Assembly: GCA_028015205.1 (NCBI GenBank)
Contig: CM051516.1
Span: 37,648,230 to 37,712,229 of the forward strand
Length of the DNA: 64,000 bases
Reading direction: 5' to 3'
Source of the DNA: Mytilisepta virgata
Taxonomy: Eukaryota > Mollusca > Bivalvia > Mytilida > Mytilidae
Positions 45,090 through 56,594 of this stretch are shown one piece after another (position 1 is the stretch's first letter; every line of letters starts with the position of its first letter). Both the position numbers and the translations under genes were made by a program. The notes beneath the pieces were generated by a model. The model searched no databases. It was not told the origin of the DNA and saw only the letters and a list, made by a program, of their open reading frames with translations.

Positions 45090-48000
45090 GTAATGTTTCA
45101 ATTTTTATGTTTTCAGTTGCACATCCTTTTTTTTCTCAAAAAGTATTTGATTAAAAATAATATACCAACTGATGTTGATAAAATGAGGGATTTATGAAAG
45201 CTAAATATTATCTTAATTTTTTCTGTTCATTCTGTTTCACAAGTTTTATTCTGAAACATTAACTATAGTGTGTTTTATCAAGATTTAGTCAAGAACTCAG
45301 GCACACAAGTTTGCAACATAAGCAAATATTATATATATAATGAAAGTAATAATACACAATATAAACAAATTCAAAAACATGGGTGATAGTGAGGATACAG
45401 GTCTAAAATAATGGACTAACCTTTCTCATAAAAATGAAAATTAGACTTGCTCTAATTAAGTCACCCTCTTTAAATAAAGAATTTATTATTATTATATTAT
45501 TATAAACAGAGATGTGTTAACCAGTAGTTCTGTATGACATAATTTCAGTAAACCAATCATTTAAGTTTCACATGGGTTGTTAATATAATACTGAGGAATA
45601 TATTTCATTCGATGTTCAATTATTTCAGGACATTGACATACAAATAAATAATGGAACTCATCTCCAATCGTGCCAGACGTGCATTTACTGCAAATTCGAT
45701 TGTTTCTAGGTATATTTCTCCAGCGGCCAGTCTCGATTGGAAATTTAATAGTTGATAACCTAAGTTTGGTAAAAAAAAATACTCTATGATTTGGTTTCAG
45801 TTGTAATAGATATGGCTCAACAACAAACTCATTTTTTAATGATAGTTAAAATTATCCCCTTGAATTATTTACCAGGTCAGCATGCCACTTCTGAATTAAT
45901 TGATCTGTTAATATCTGTTTGGCATGAATTTTCAGCCAATCATTGCTTACATGAACAGTGTCTGAGAATATGAAACTAAGACCAATCTCATTTAAAGTAT
46001 ATTTAATGAATTTAATCGACTTTGTATCCTGCATACCGTTCAGGTTAAGTTTATAAAGTAAATATGCAAATTTTGAAGATAATTTGTTGGAACCAATAAG
46101 TCTATTCGAAAAACATATAGCATTCTACATTTTAAATCGACAATCAATGGAAAAAGTCGGAGTATACCAGATGGTTGGTTAGGTGTAGTTGATTTTACTT
46201 TAAGTATAATCTTTAAAAACTGTAAGTGAACCTTTTCAAACATTATCATTTTTCTCAAACCCAGTTTCCTCGCAGGCATATAATAAAATGGGACAGACCA
46301 AAGTATCAAATATCTTCAACTGTAAATCGATTGGAATATTTATGTTTCGCATCTTGTAATAAACAGAATATAATGCTTTTTGAGCTTGTTCAACCATTTT
46401 TTTTTCTTAGCATTTACAAAACTATTGTTGAAATGAAAAAGAATACCTAAATAGTTATATGACTCACAAATATTCAGGTCACTGTCATTAAACATAAATT
46501 TAACATTTTCAGTATACTTTCTTTTAGAAAAGATAACAACTTTTGTTTTTTCAACATTAACTTGGAACTTAATCATTACAATAATCAGAAAAAAAATTCT
46601 AATTTTCTTTGCATACCTTCAACACCTTCTGAGATAAGTACGGTGTAATCGGTGTATAGAAGAAGAAAGATTTTTAAATAAATATCTAAAACATCAACAC
46701 TGAGATTACCAATCATATTTAATGATTCTATACCATTGTCTTCTAAATATTGTTCAATATCATTGGTAAACAAACACAATAGGAAAGGAAATAAATTCTC
46801 ATCCTGACGTACACAAATGTTACAGGTAAAAAATCTGAGTGTATTCCATTCTTTGTGACATAAGACTTGACATCTATAAAGGTGCAAAAAAAATTCTTAT
46901 TTTTAGAAAGATATAAACTAATAAGGGTTTGTAAGATAAAAATATTATCAACGGTTGGGTGAAGTTTTCTAAAACCAGTTTGTGATTGGGATATTAAATT
47001 TACTTTATTCCCAAAACAATGCTAATCTGTTATTCAAAATGCCTGTAAATAATTTTCCTAAACAACTCATTAGAGTAATTCCTCTATAGTTCTTCGGTTC
47101 CTTTGAGTTCCCTTTATTTTTGAAAACTGGAGTAATAACTGTCAGGAACTATACCCCTATCAAAAACAATGTTAAGGTATCCGGACCATAAATGACCACG
47201 TGATTATTCAAAAGTCCCGGATGTTCCATACAACGCAATTGAAATGATCTCGGTAATTATCGGCAAACTTCGGAAATGCCAATATAACTAACTTATTTTA
47301 CAGACTCTGCATATAAGCAACAAAGTGTGTTTCAACTTGAGAAAAATATGTATACAAAATCCCAGCTTTAAATTGTTTGGTTCAGCCATTCACGGTAAAA
47401 AAGAGATACAATTTTCGATCATGATCTATTATGGTCCGGATACCTTAAATAATTTTAGGTATATAGGAATCATAATATGCAGAGAGTATTTAATGTATTC
47501 ATTAGTAACACTATCTGGACCACTAGCTTTATCATTGTGAAAATTCATAATGACATTTTCGATTTCAGCTTATAGGAGCATTTAATGTTTCGTTGTCCTC
47601 TAGATTTGATTGATCTAGATGTATGTCGGGTATCCCGTCATCGTCGTTAACCTCATTCAACTCTTTTAAGTAGTTGTATAATTCTGTCTAAAGAGATATC
47701 GACTGATCGATTTCTCTAAGTTCCGAACAGCGATTTAATATATTCCAAAATCTTTTGGGATCCAATTTAAACGACGTCCGGATATCATTTAAAAATAATT
47801 CTATCTTGATATCTCTCGAAACTTTTTTAAATGTCTCGCTAATGAAGTATAACGTTACCTCTTTATAACAAAATATATTTTTATAAAATATTGTGATCGG
47901 TAAAACCAAATGGACCAACCTCCAGGCAAAGCCAACTTTTAATGCTTTGGCTCCGTGCATTGATAATACAGGATATCTATAAACTGTAACTAAAAAATTC

Positions 48001-51000
48001 TGTAAAAAGTAAATAAACCTAAATAATTATATTCAGAAACTATACATTTCACAACCACTAAATAAAAATGACAAATTTGTTCTAACAACTGAAGGTGTTC
48101 TAAAATGTGCAATTTTAGATTTCTCTAAATTCACTGTAAGCTTATTTGAAAAACACCAACTATCTAACACATTCAAAATTTTGTGTAAATCATTTTCTTT
48201 CTCAGTTAAAAATACAACATCATCTGCATAAAGCAGAATACAAATTCATATATGTTCAGCCCATCAACTTTTTGGAGAGATTTTCACATTTTGATTGTTT
48301 GTTTGATAATTTAAGGAGCCAGTTCTGGAATAGGACAAGGAACAGCTATTTTATTTTCCAAACTTGGCGCAAAGTTATCCATCACAGGAAGAAATGAAGA
48401 AAACCTTACAAAGACAGCACATGAATGTGAAAAACAAAGTGGCTTAAAGGTATACAATAACATAGTAAATTTGCCATATGCTTATGATCAAATGTCCCAC
48501 GAGAACCCCTATACAAACAATCAAACAAATGTATTGTTAATCAAGACGCCCGCATATGTACAGTTGATATAGAGATGAATTATCAAAGACAAATTTTAAA
48601 TTCATTTTAAAAAATGATTATCATTATAATAAAAATTACATGTTATATTTACTAAAGTGGAATTTTGTCTCATCGTCGCATATTTCGTATACTTTTGATT
48701 TTCATATATTATCTATTTGAAGTAAAATAGTCTCATTAACCACTACTGACAGTCTAGTTTTTTGTTGCTTTTCTATATATTGTTGCAGCCCAATCAAAAA
48801 ACTTCACAGATTAAAATATCAGAAATGTTCATGTAAATATAATAATAAAACAATATTGCTATATTTAGGACTATCTTCTTAGTGCATAAGTATGTCCTTG
48901 TACAAAGATGTGTATACCCTTTTGGTCATTTTGGTTTTTAAATCTACTCTTTCAAGCATTTTGAGTTTTTGTTTAGACTTTTTTCGTTCTTGGGCAAAGT
49001 AGATAAGTCGTAATTTAATTATAAATATACACATCTCGTGCACCAATACTTTGATATTAGAATATGTTTTAACAAAACTAGTTTCCAAACATGAAACCAG
49101 CCAGTCTGTATAGTAACAACAAGGAACTTATAGGAAATAAAGTTGTAAACCACAGATATATATGTATATTTTCAACATTTTTATCAGCCTTTAACCGTGG
49201 TAGCTGATTTAGCCAAGGAGGAGGACATTTGTCGTGTTATTGAAGAAACCATCAAATTCTACGGTACATTAAATATTCTGGTAAGTTAAGTGTAGTTTAA
49301 CCAAGTTATTCTAAAGAACACTGTTTCCACGAAGTTAACAGAAGAAACTTCACTTCGGAAATCATTTATGCTTATCTATTGTGTTGTTAAATCCACCAGC
49401 AAGGCGAATTTAGTATTTTTTGTTTTTCGCGTTTTTTTTTTCTTTTTTCTTTTTGTGTTGTTTTTATTTCTGGGAATGTAAAATATTGAATATAACAAAC
49501 ACGTGATGATGTTTAAAATTGACGATAAAAAGTAAATTTGTCATAAGAAGATGCCATACTCAGTTCATTATAACGGCAGAAATTGTCCATTTGCGATACA
49601 GACATGGGCATTATAAGAACCACATTAGTATTTGTGTTTATTATTGTTACTGAAGAGTAAAAATTGTTAGATTGTTTTACAAAATGGGTCTTGAATCTTT
49701 AGTAATATAGATACTTAACTTTTTACCCCATTTCTATTCAGATTTCTATTTCTTTTACGCTGCAGGTACATTAATAATCGCTAAAGTTTACATATTTTAG
49801 GTAAATAATGCTGGAATCGGGATGATGGGTGGAATAGAAACATTGACATTAGAACAATATGATGAAGTCATGAACATAAATACCAGGTATATGTTTATCC
49901 ATTGTATGTAGTTCCTTGTATAAAAGTGAATTCTGTCTTTAACTGATCGATTAGTCTCACGTCTTATCCATTTGTCATTGGTTTTTCAAAGATCCCTACT
50001 AGACAGAGTTATCGTTCCTCACAGCAGGTGTGATTTGGAGGTCACTCGTGGCATTTCGCCAGAATTGAATGAAAAAGAATGAGGAGTTCGAACGAAAAAC
50101 GGAATTCCCTACAAACAAATTAACTGTACAATCAAGAACTTAGGGCTTTTCCATTTTTTTTCACTAGTAAGACATTGAACATTTTCATACGTATCCCAAC
50201 TACATAAAATTGACAGCACATTCTATATAATGAGAAATTCCCTTCACCTTTCGAGGTTTTCTGTTTTATCATTCGGATTGAAAGATAAATAGGCGCGTTC
50301 CTAGTGAGACACCTGCTGTAAAGAACGACAACTTTTAACGGAATAGTCAACCGCAAGTCAGGAATATTCATCTTTAAGTCTTCGTTATATAGCAGTTATT
50401 GTTATTAAAATTGTTTATGTTGTCAGTTGCTGTTGAGTCCCTGTTATTATTGAGTTTATTCTAAATTGTAATTTTGGATTTATTATGTAGTAAAGTGTTA
50501 ATATTGAGATGTTTATGTTTTGTCCATTGTAATTGAGATTATTGTCAATTTTATTGAGAGGATGTCAGATTCTCTTCTATCCTTCAGATCAATTTTTCAC
50601 ATTACCAAACTAGCAGTCCCGTATCTTTCTCAGTCAAAAGGTTGTATAGTGAACGTATCTACCAACGTAACTGTTCGTCCAATACCCACACTCCTAGGAT
50701 ATGGTATGTCCAAGTCTGCTTTGGATTATTTCACGAAAAATTTAGCAGCAGGTGGGTTATTCTTTATTTTGTTCAACTAGAATTATTAAATACATGTAAT
50801 GAAAAAAATAATCGAATTTATACAGACTGGGGATACATTGTCTATCATTTTTTTTTCCAGATGATGAATGTTTTGTTTTATAAGTAATGCACTTAAGAAA
50901 AAATAAAACTGAATTTTATAGGGAATAGAGAAACTTTCTGATCTTCTTTTATATGGCACGCCGTTTTTATATTTATTCAAATTCCAAGATATCTTATTTA

Positions 51001-53461
51001 TTTAACAAGATATCTTATTAAGTATTAAGATATCTTTAATTTTTATAAGATATCTTATTTAATTTGAAAGTAAATAAGATATCTCTATAAGTTAATAAGA
51101 TATCTCTATAAGTTAATAAGATATCTCTATTAGTTAATAAGATATCTCTATAAGTTTATAAGATATCTCTATTAGTTTATAAGATATCTTATTAAGTACA
51201 TAAGATATCTCTATTATTAACTATATAAAAGATATCTTATATAGTTAATAAGATATCTTATAAATTAATATAGATATCTTATTAACTTATAGAGATATCT
51301 TATATATTTAATAAGATATCTTTATAACCAATTAAATAAGATATCTCTATAAGTTAATAAGATATCTCTATAAGTTTATAAGATATCTCTATTTGTTTAT
51401 GAGATATCTCTATTAATTTATAAGATATCTCTATTAATTTATAAGATATCTCTATTAGTTAATAAGATATCTTATAAATTAATAGAGATATCTTATAAAC
51501 TAATAGAGATATCTTATAAACTAATAGAGATATCTTATAAACTTATAGAGATATCTTATAAACTAATAGAGATATCTTATAAACTTATAGAGATATCTTA
51601 TAAAGTATTAAGATATCTTTAATTTTTATAAGGTAACTTATTTAATTTGAAAGTAAATAAGATATCTCTATTAGTTAATAAATAAGATATCTCTATTAGT
51701 TAATAAGATATCTCTATTAATAAGATATCTCTATTAGTTAATAAGATATCTCTATTAATAAGATATCTCTATTAGTTAATAAGATATCTTACTTATTTAT
51801 AAAGATATCTTTTAAACACATACTTTATTAGATATCTTATAAAGTTTATAAGATATCGTATAAACTAATAGAGATATCTTATTAACTTATAGAGATATCT
51901 TATATATTTAATAAGATATCTTTATAACCAGTTAAATAAGATATCTCTATAAGTTAATAAGATATCTCTATAAGTTTATAAGATATCTCTATTTGTTTGT
52001 AAGATATCTCTATAAATTTATAAGATATCTCTATTAATTTATAAGATATCTTATTTAACCAAATAAGATATCTCGAAATTGCATAAATATAACAACGGCG
52101 TGCCATACTTTTGTCATACTGTAAAATCCGATACATTATGATTACCAAGATTACCAACAATACAGGTATACTTGGTTCAAAGAGAATAGGTCTATATGAG
52201 AATTAGATAGTTTTTATTTCAATTTTTGACAGACTGGACTACAATAACTAAAGTAAATGCGAAAATTGTTGCAATTTGGCGGTCTAACTTTACTAATTTA
52301 TCATGTTTTTATAGAACTTGCACCAAAGAAAATAAGAGTAAACAGTGTAAAGTAAGTAAACATTACAAGACATTCACCATGCACTGAACTGTGGATAATA
52401 TTTATCTTTAGGACAACACGAAAACACAAAACAAATATATATTCGTTTCACACAAAGGCAGATTCTGTATTTCATGTATTTAGGCATTGGGTGATAGGCA
52501 AAATCTGAGACATGAAAAAATAACACGCGAAATATTCCATAATACCCAAACAATGAAGAAAAAAGACAAATTTCTGGTATATTTAGAAAGGAGAAGGGTA
52601 TACTGTTTTACCCTTGTGGTTCCGTCTGTGCGTGCGTGAGTCCGTCTGTCCGTAACAAAATTTTCGTCACACTTTTCTCTGCCGGAAACTACTCATCACA
52701 GCCACTTGATATTTTGTCACAAGCCTTTTATAGGTACCCCGTATCGTGGGATACGTTTTCGGACCAAGGCGACATCAACTTCCTGTTTGACAACTTCGTT
52801 TATTTTTCAATCTTATCTAAAAGCGGCTCACAGTACATCTTGTTGATTCTAAATTCCGGCTTCTGTTTAACATTTAGACCCAATTCTTTTTAAGCCCTGG
52901 GGTTATAATCACAGAAGTGCATAAACGAATGGGTATGGACGAAGAAACTTATCAAAGTGTAAGTTCGTAGTATTGTGGTGGTATCGACTAACAGTAATTG
53001 TTAAGGTTAAAAACATAGATATTTAAATTGATATCTGTTTATACATGTATAATAAATTGATGTTCAAATATGTTTTTTGTATGTGACATTTGTATTGCTA
53101 TGACCCAAATGGGTATTGTTTGCAAATAAAGATAATTATATAGACAGTTGGCTCAGCTAAAACTGTCAACATTAACACATTTACCAATACCATAACTTTG
53201 TATACTCACTTTGTAATTATGAGTTTGCTCATGTACAACCTCTATCTAAGGTAATATAGCAGCTGTTTATCTTATTTCAACATTTTATGTTTATTACAGC
53301 AAGTGCTTGGAAGATGTAAATACACCAATGCTTTGGGCCGACCAGGTGAAGTCAGTGAAGTAGCTGACTTGATTGCTTTCCTATCATCAGACAATTCGTC
53401 GTTTATAACCGGAGCTACCATTCCGATAGACGGAGGAGCACACATCATGACATCAAAATAA
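45044..53461 (+). CDS. Classical short-chain dehydrogenase/reductase, copy 2 (SDR2), eight exons, 261 aa
   Basis: Paralogue of SDR1, same exon structure and phases: 45044-45089, 48316-48449, 49188-49280, 49801-49886, 50588-50751, 52315-52351, 52895-52958, 53300-53461. TGASSGIG, NNAG, NINTR, YGMSK and NPGVIIT are all intact, as is Thr145 in place of the usual catalytic Ser. Of about 25 differences from SDR1, seven are in exon 5 and five in exon 7, near the expected substrate pocket (for example I146N, F149V, N150R, N154T, A157G, S192I, Y196H). This suggests altered substrate preference (inference). Intron 1 holds LINE remnants and a MITE; intron 5 holds a large palindromic TIR element. No frameshift, so it should be functional. 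Confidence 0.93.
45482..47835 (-). mobile_element. LINE (Jockey/CR1/L2-like) remnant A in SDR2 intron 1
   Basis: Minus-strand pieces in order: [14 protein letters not shown] (about 47500), [10 protein letters not shown]...NYRGIT (about 47100), an RT active-site block degraded to LLYTDYTV (about 46640), [15 protein letters not shown] and YNYLGI (46340-46576), and a C-terminal zinc-knuckle-like [16 protein letters not shown] (45600-45760). It ends at an (AAT)n tail near 45482. Several stops and frameshifts; interrupted by the MITE at 47176-47444. Non-functional. Confidence 0.8.
47176..47444. mobile_element. TTAA-flanked MITE inside LINE A
   Basis: 269 bp; ends are inverted repeats beginning GGTATCCGGACCATAA, flanked by TTAA (47172-47175, 47445-47448). 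Same TTAA|GGTA border as the 34126-35311 element, so possibly the same superfamily. Confidence 0.75.
47960..48240 (-). mobile_element. LINE remnant B in SDR2 intron 1
   Basis: Encodes an RT active site, [15 protein letters not shown]...NVLDSW, then NLEKSK on the minus strand, with a later frameshift before YNYLGL. Distinct in sequence from LINE A and ends 76 bp before exon 2. Confidence 0.7.
48316..48449 (+). CDS. SDR2 exon 2
   Basis: Acceptor TTTAAG, donor GTATAC. Cofactor-binding exon; almost identical to SDR1 exon 2 at nucleotide level. Confidence 0.93.
48870..49065 (-). mobile_element. Dispersed repeat R1 in SDR2 intron 2
   Basis: Diverged copy with agtgcataagtatgtcctt and atatacacatctcgtgcacc. 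Confidence 0.4.
49188..49280 (+). CDS. SDR2 exon 3
   Basis: Acceptor TTATCAG, donor [26 protein letters not shown] to YGTLNIL. Confidence 0.93.
49801..49886 (+). CDS. SDR2 exon 4
   Basis: Acceptor TATTTTAG, donor [26 protein letters not shown] to NINT. Confidence 0.93.
50006..50333. mobile_element. TIR element in SDR2 intron 4
   Basis: Ends agttatcgttcctcacagca and the complement of tgctgtaaagaacgacaact pair over about 25 bp with three or four mismatches. About 330 bp; no ORF supported. Confidence 0.5.
50588..50751 (+). CDS. SDR2 exon 5
   Basis: Acceptor CTTCAG, donor GTGGGT. Active-site exon: [20 protein letters not shown], Lys162. Confidence 0.93.
50954..52105. mobile_element. TIR element made of AGATATCT palindromes (Pal2), intron 5 of SDR2
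   Basis: 1152 bp. Inverted ends begin TGGCACGCCGTTTTTATAT and TGGCACGCCGTTGTTATAT, with TA on both sides (50952-50953, 52106-52107). The interior is an array of about 21-bp units (aataagatatctctataagt) that changes orientation several times, so long hairpins can form. Same layout as Pal1 with diverged ends (TGGCACG versus TGGCAAG) and a different spacer. Confidence 0.8.
52315..52351 (+). CDS. SDR2 exon 6
   Basis: Acceptor TTTATAG, donor [18 protein letters not shown] plus two bases of Asn187. Shows the unexpanded ancestral donor context. Confidence 0.9.
52590..52800. mobile_element. Dispersed repeat in SDR2 intron 6
   Basis: gggtatactgttttaccctt, then a TCCGTCTG-rich stretch; resembles a common molluscan repeat. 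The plus ORF over it is not a gene. Confidence 0.5.
52895..52958 (+). CDS. SDR2 exon 7
   Basis: Acceptor TTTTAAG, donor GTAAGT; completes Asn187, then [20 protein letters not shown] and S. Confidence 0.92.
53300..53461 (+). CDS. SDR2 exon 8 with stop
   Basis: Acceptor [27 protein letters not shown] to [13 protein letters not shown]. Confidence 0.93.
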   Translation, partial: QVLGRCKYTNALGRPGEVSEVADLIAFLSSDNSSFITGATIPIDGGAHIMTSK

Positions 53462-53508
53462 ATGATTATGATGTCGATTAAAACATTGACAATTTTACAC
53501 AATCTCAA

Positions 53509-53514
53509 AATAAA
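53509..53514 (+). terminator. SDR2 poly(A) signal
   Basis: AATAAA 48 nt after the stop, followed by TAAGACTTTGGTG. In SDR1 the equivalent stretch is displaced by the TTAA element. Confidence 0.6.
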
Positions 53515-53529
53515 ATAAGACTTTGGTGT

Positions 53530-54846
53530 AAAAAAACAAGAGGCTCTTGTGTAGATCTTGCATCAATGATTATTCTCTAATATTAACTTGTACAGCTAAA
53601 ATAAAGTATCCTGAGGCAAATACAATGTATATATGGTTGCTAGGGACTTTTTCATTGGTTGCTAGGGACTTTTTCATAGGATTCTAGGAACTTTTTCATT
53701 GGTTGCTATGGACTTTTTCAATGGCATTGACTCTTGACCTTCCATTATCTGGTTGCTAGGGACTTCTCCATCGGTAACTATTGATTTTTTTACTGACCTT
53801 GACCTTTGAGCCTCCATTATGACTTGTACAGCTACCATTTTATTTATTTCAAGTAATGCTCTAAACATCTGTGACAATATGTCAGACCATTATTTTTACT
53901 GATAATTACTGTTCACATGTAAATAATCTTTCAAGGACAAAAACTCCTATAAAGGGTCAATTGACTAATTTTTCATGTGGACTTATTGTAGATCTTACTT
54001 TGCTGAACATTTTTGGTGTTTACAGTTTGTCTTTATCTATAATAATATTTAACTTAAAATTTACTTAAAATTAACAATTCAGGGGCAATAACCCGTAAAT
54101 TGGTTGACCGATTTCTGAATATTTCATGGTAGGTAGATCTTAACCTCATAAAAATGTTTACTTCTTGTCAGTTTTGCTCTGCTTAGTTTTTTAGATATGA
54201 GCCCAAAAGTGCATTTTCTCCTATATTCTATTTTTAGCCATGATATCCGCGATGGACAAGAAAATAAAACACAGCCTAAGTTTGGCTGAAATTGATCCTT
54301 TAGTTTCAGAGCAGAAGATTTTTGAAAGTTGACAAAAATGACGAAAAAAATGTGAAAAATTGTCTTCAAAGGGCAAAAACTTCTATAAGGCGTCAATTAA
54401 CAATTTTGGACATGTTGACTTATTTGTAGATCTTACTTTGTTGAACATTTTTGCTGTTTACAGATTGTCTTTATAATAATATTCAAGATAATAATCTGAA
54501 ACTGAAAAATCTCCTTAAAATCAACAATTCAGGGGCAGTAACCAAACAAACGGTTAAAGGATTCGTTTCAAAGTTTCATAGCAGGTAGATCTTGATCTGA
54601 TGAATATTTTTACCCCTCGTTTTGCTCTAACTGTTTTAGTTTTTGAGATATAAGCCAAAACTGTAGTTTACCAGCTATGTTCTATTTTCAGCCATGGCAG
54701 CCATGTTCCTCAACGCACAATTCAGACTAATTGGTTCAAAGGTTTCAGAGGAGAAGTTCTTTGAAAAAGTTTACGACGGACGACGGACGCCGGACGCCAC
54801 GTGATGGCAACAGCTCACATGTCCTTTTGGGACAGGTGAGCTAAAA
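53530..54846 (-). mobile_element. Dispersed repeat R4, opposite orientation
   Basis: Starts aagaggctcttgtgtagatc and ends gacgccacgtgatggcaaca...ggacaggtgagct, the complement of the R4 start at 20326. Interior has ttgctagggactttttcat repeats (53635-53770) and a unit of about 470 bp present twice (gtagatcttactttg). Confidence 0.65.
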
Positions 54847-56079
54847 ATGAGTTGTGACCTATATAAAGTATGGACTACGGTTCAAGAGGGTATCATAAGC
54901 TAGATACGTTTTAAATATAGAATGCAAAATCGGCATAAATATGAATAATCATATCAACTTCTAAAAAATTGTACCTCTGCTAAAAAAATTATATCTTTTT
55001 TTTGTGCTGCAAATAATTTGCTATCCAATCAGTCAAATCATGTTTAAAGAGGTTAAATGTTCCAATCTAGTCCCCTCTTCAAATCAATTAAACCGGTTTT
55101 ATTTGAACCCTGAAGCGTTTATTTCTTGCAGTAGTAATCAAGATTGAAAAGACAAAATGTAGAGATTTAAAATCATCTAGGTTTTTTTTTTTATTATTGC
55201 TCTTGCCCATAAATGGGTGAAGGTTTAAATCCAATAGAAAATATTATTTGCACCTATCTGCTGAAGTCCGAAACCTCCGGAACCAAACTGGCTATGGGAC
55301 TCGTCGATCGGTCTTGGAGCCCAGTCCATATAAAAAAACTGTGAAATTTACGAATTCTCTTCCAAATCGATATACAGTTTATACAGTGGACTGAAAGGTT
55401 AATTTACAACCAAAGAAAACTTTACTTATTTAACCATGGATCGCAGCTCTTCAAAGTAGGATAATTATAGTTTTATGAAACGTCCCCTTACTATTTAAAA
55501 TAAATAATAAATAACAACTGGTTAGAATTAATAACTGAAATTAAACAAAAAATGTAAGGTTGACTAAGCAAAATTTGAAATATATTGTCAAGTGTAGTTC
55601 GAAAATCTCCCAGTTTTTTTATGGACTGCATTCTGATGTTCCATAACTCAGGACACATAATAAATCCGATTAAATGTTCAAGGTGCTTACAAGATCTTAA
55701 CACGAAAGTTTGAAGAAAAAAACTGTTTGTGAAAAGCAAATAAGTTAAAATATAACACCAAGATAATCGATTAGATATGGCTAATGGGACTTTTGTATTA
55801 TGACAGAGAAAAGCTAATTTTGTCCACCAAATCGCTGAACAGAAATTATTGTTACCATAAGAAAGGTTAGAAATGACAAGCCAATCAATGAGAGACATCA
55901 AAACATCTCTGAAAAAAGTTACCAGGAGTCAGGATGGTGAGATTTGGCACCGGGACACTAACGAGTAGTAGGGTAAACCTGTTTTATGAATCTCAACCAA
56001 AAGTGGAATGTTTGTAGAGGGCATTGCTGTGATCAGTGTTGCAAAGTTTCAAAACATTTCTCTGGCGGCCGTGTTGTTC
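54847..56079. other. SDR2 downstream flank
   Basis: 54847-55640 aligns in pieces with the SDR1 flank (35320-36010, 38890-39250). The 136-residue minus ORF at 55491-55901 has no recognised domain and no splice context; I do not call it a gene. Confidence 0.4.
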
Positions 56080-56275
56080 ATCTAACCGGAACCAACAGAT
56101 CATTTGTAGAAGTCCCTCCATACATAATTCCTACCAATTAACCCCCCCCCCCCCCAAGTAGTTTCAGAGGAGAAGATCAATATGTGAAGTTTATGGACGA
56201 CGGACGATGTATGACTGACGCAAAGTGATGACACAAGCTCACATATGGCCTATTGGCCAGGTGAGCTAATAATGC
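56080..56275 (-). mobile_element. R4 end fragment
   Basis: Contains a C run at 56141-56155 and ends gacggacgatg...caagctcacatatggcctat, ggccaggtgagct. Confidence 0.55.
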
Positions 56276-56594
56276 AAGAGATATTAATGCCAATTTATGC
56301 CCCCATGTTAGATTTCCATGATGAGGCATTGGGCACAATGTGCTGAGGGTAGAATTTAACTATTCCTTCAGCCAGCTTTCGAAAATTGGTCAAAGACTGC
56401 CATAAAAATTAAATCAAGGTGCATTTTAAGGTCACTGAAGTCTACTTTGAAAAACGTCACTATATTAAAATCAGGTCCACTGTGTGCTCCTTCCACAGGA
56501 GTTGTGGTATCCACAACAAATGTACGACTGGTAAAACTGCGTTCCGCAGACTTATCCATTCCTTGAAACAATAATTGTAGTGAGCAAATAAACT
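56276..56594. other. Spacer with no recognised gene
   Basis: Overlapping minus ORFs of 66-67 codons (56368-56660) have no known domain. Confidence 0.35.

Noticed and set aside
51000..52090. Possible CRISPR-like regular repeat
   Set aside because: Spacers are not unique, units are palindromic and directly tandem, and the context is a eukaryotic intron.
52636..52893. 85-codon ORF in SDR2 intron 6
   Set aside because: Runs through a dispersed repeat and stops at the exon 7 acceptor region.
55491..55901. 136-codon minus ORF downstream of SDR2
   Set aside because: No domain, no splice partner, hydrophobic AT-driven composition, lies in a duplicated non-coding flank.
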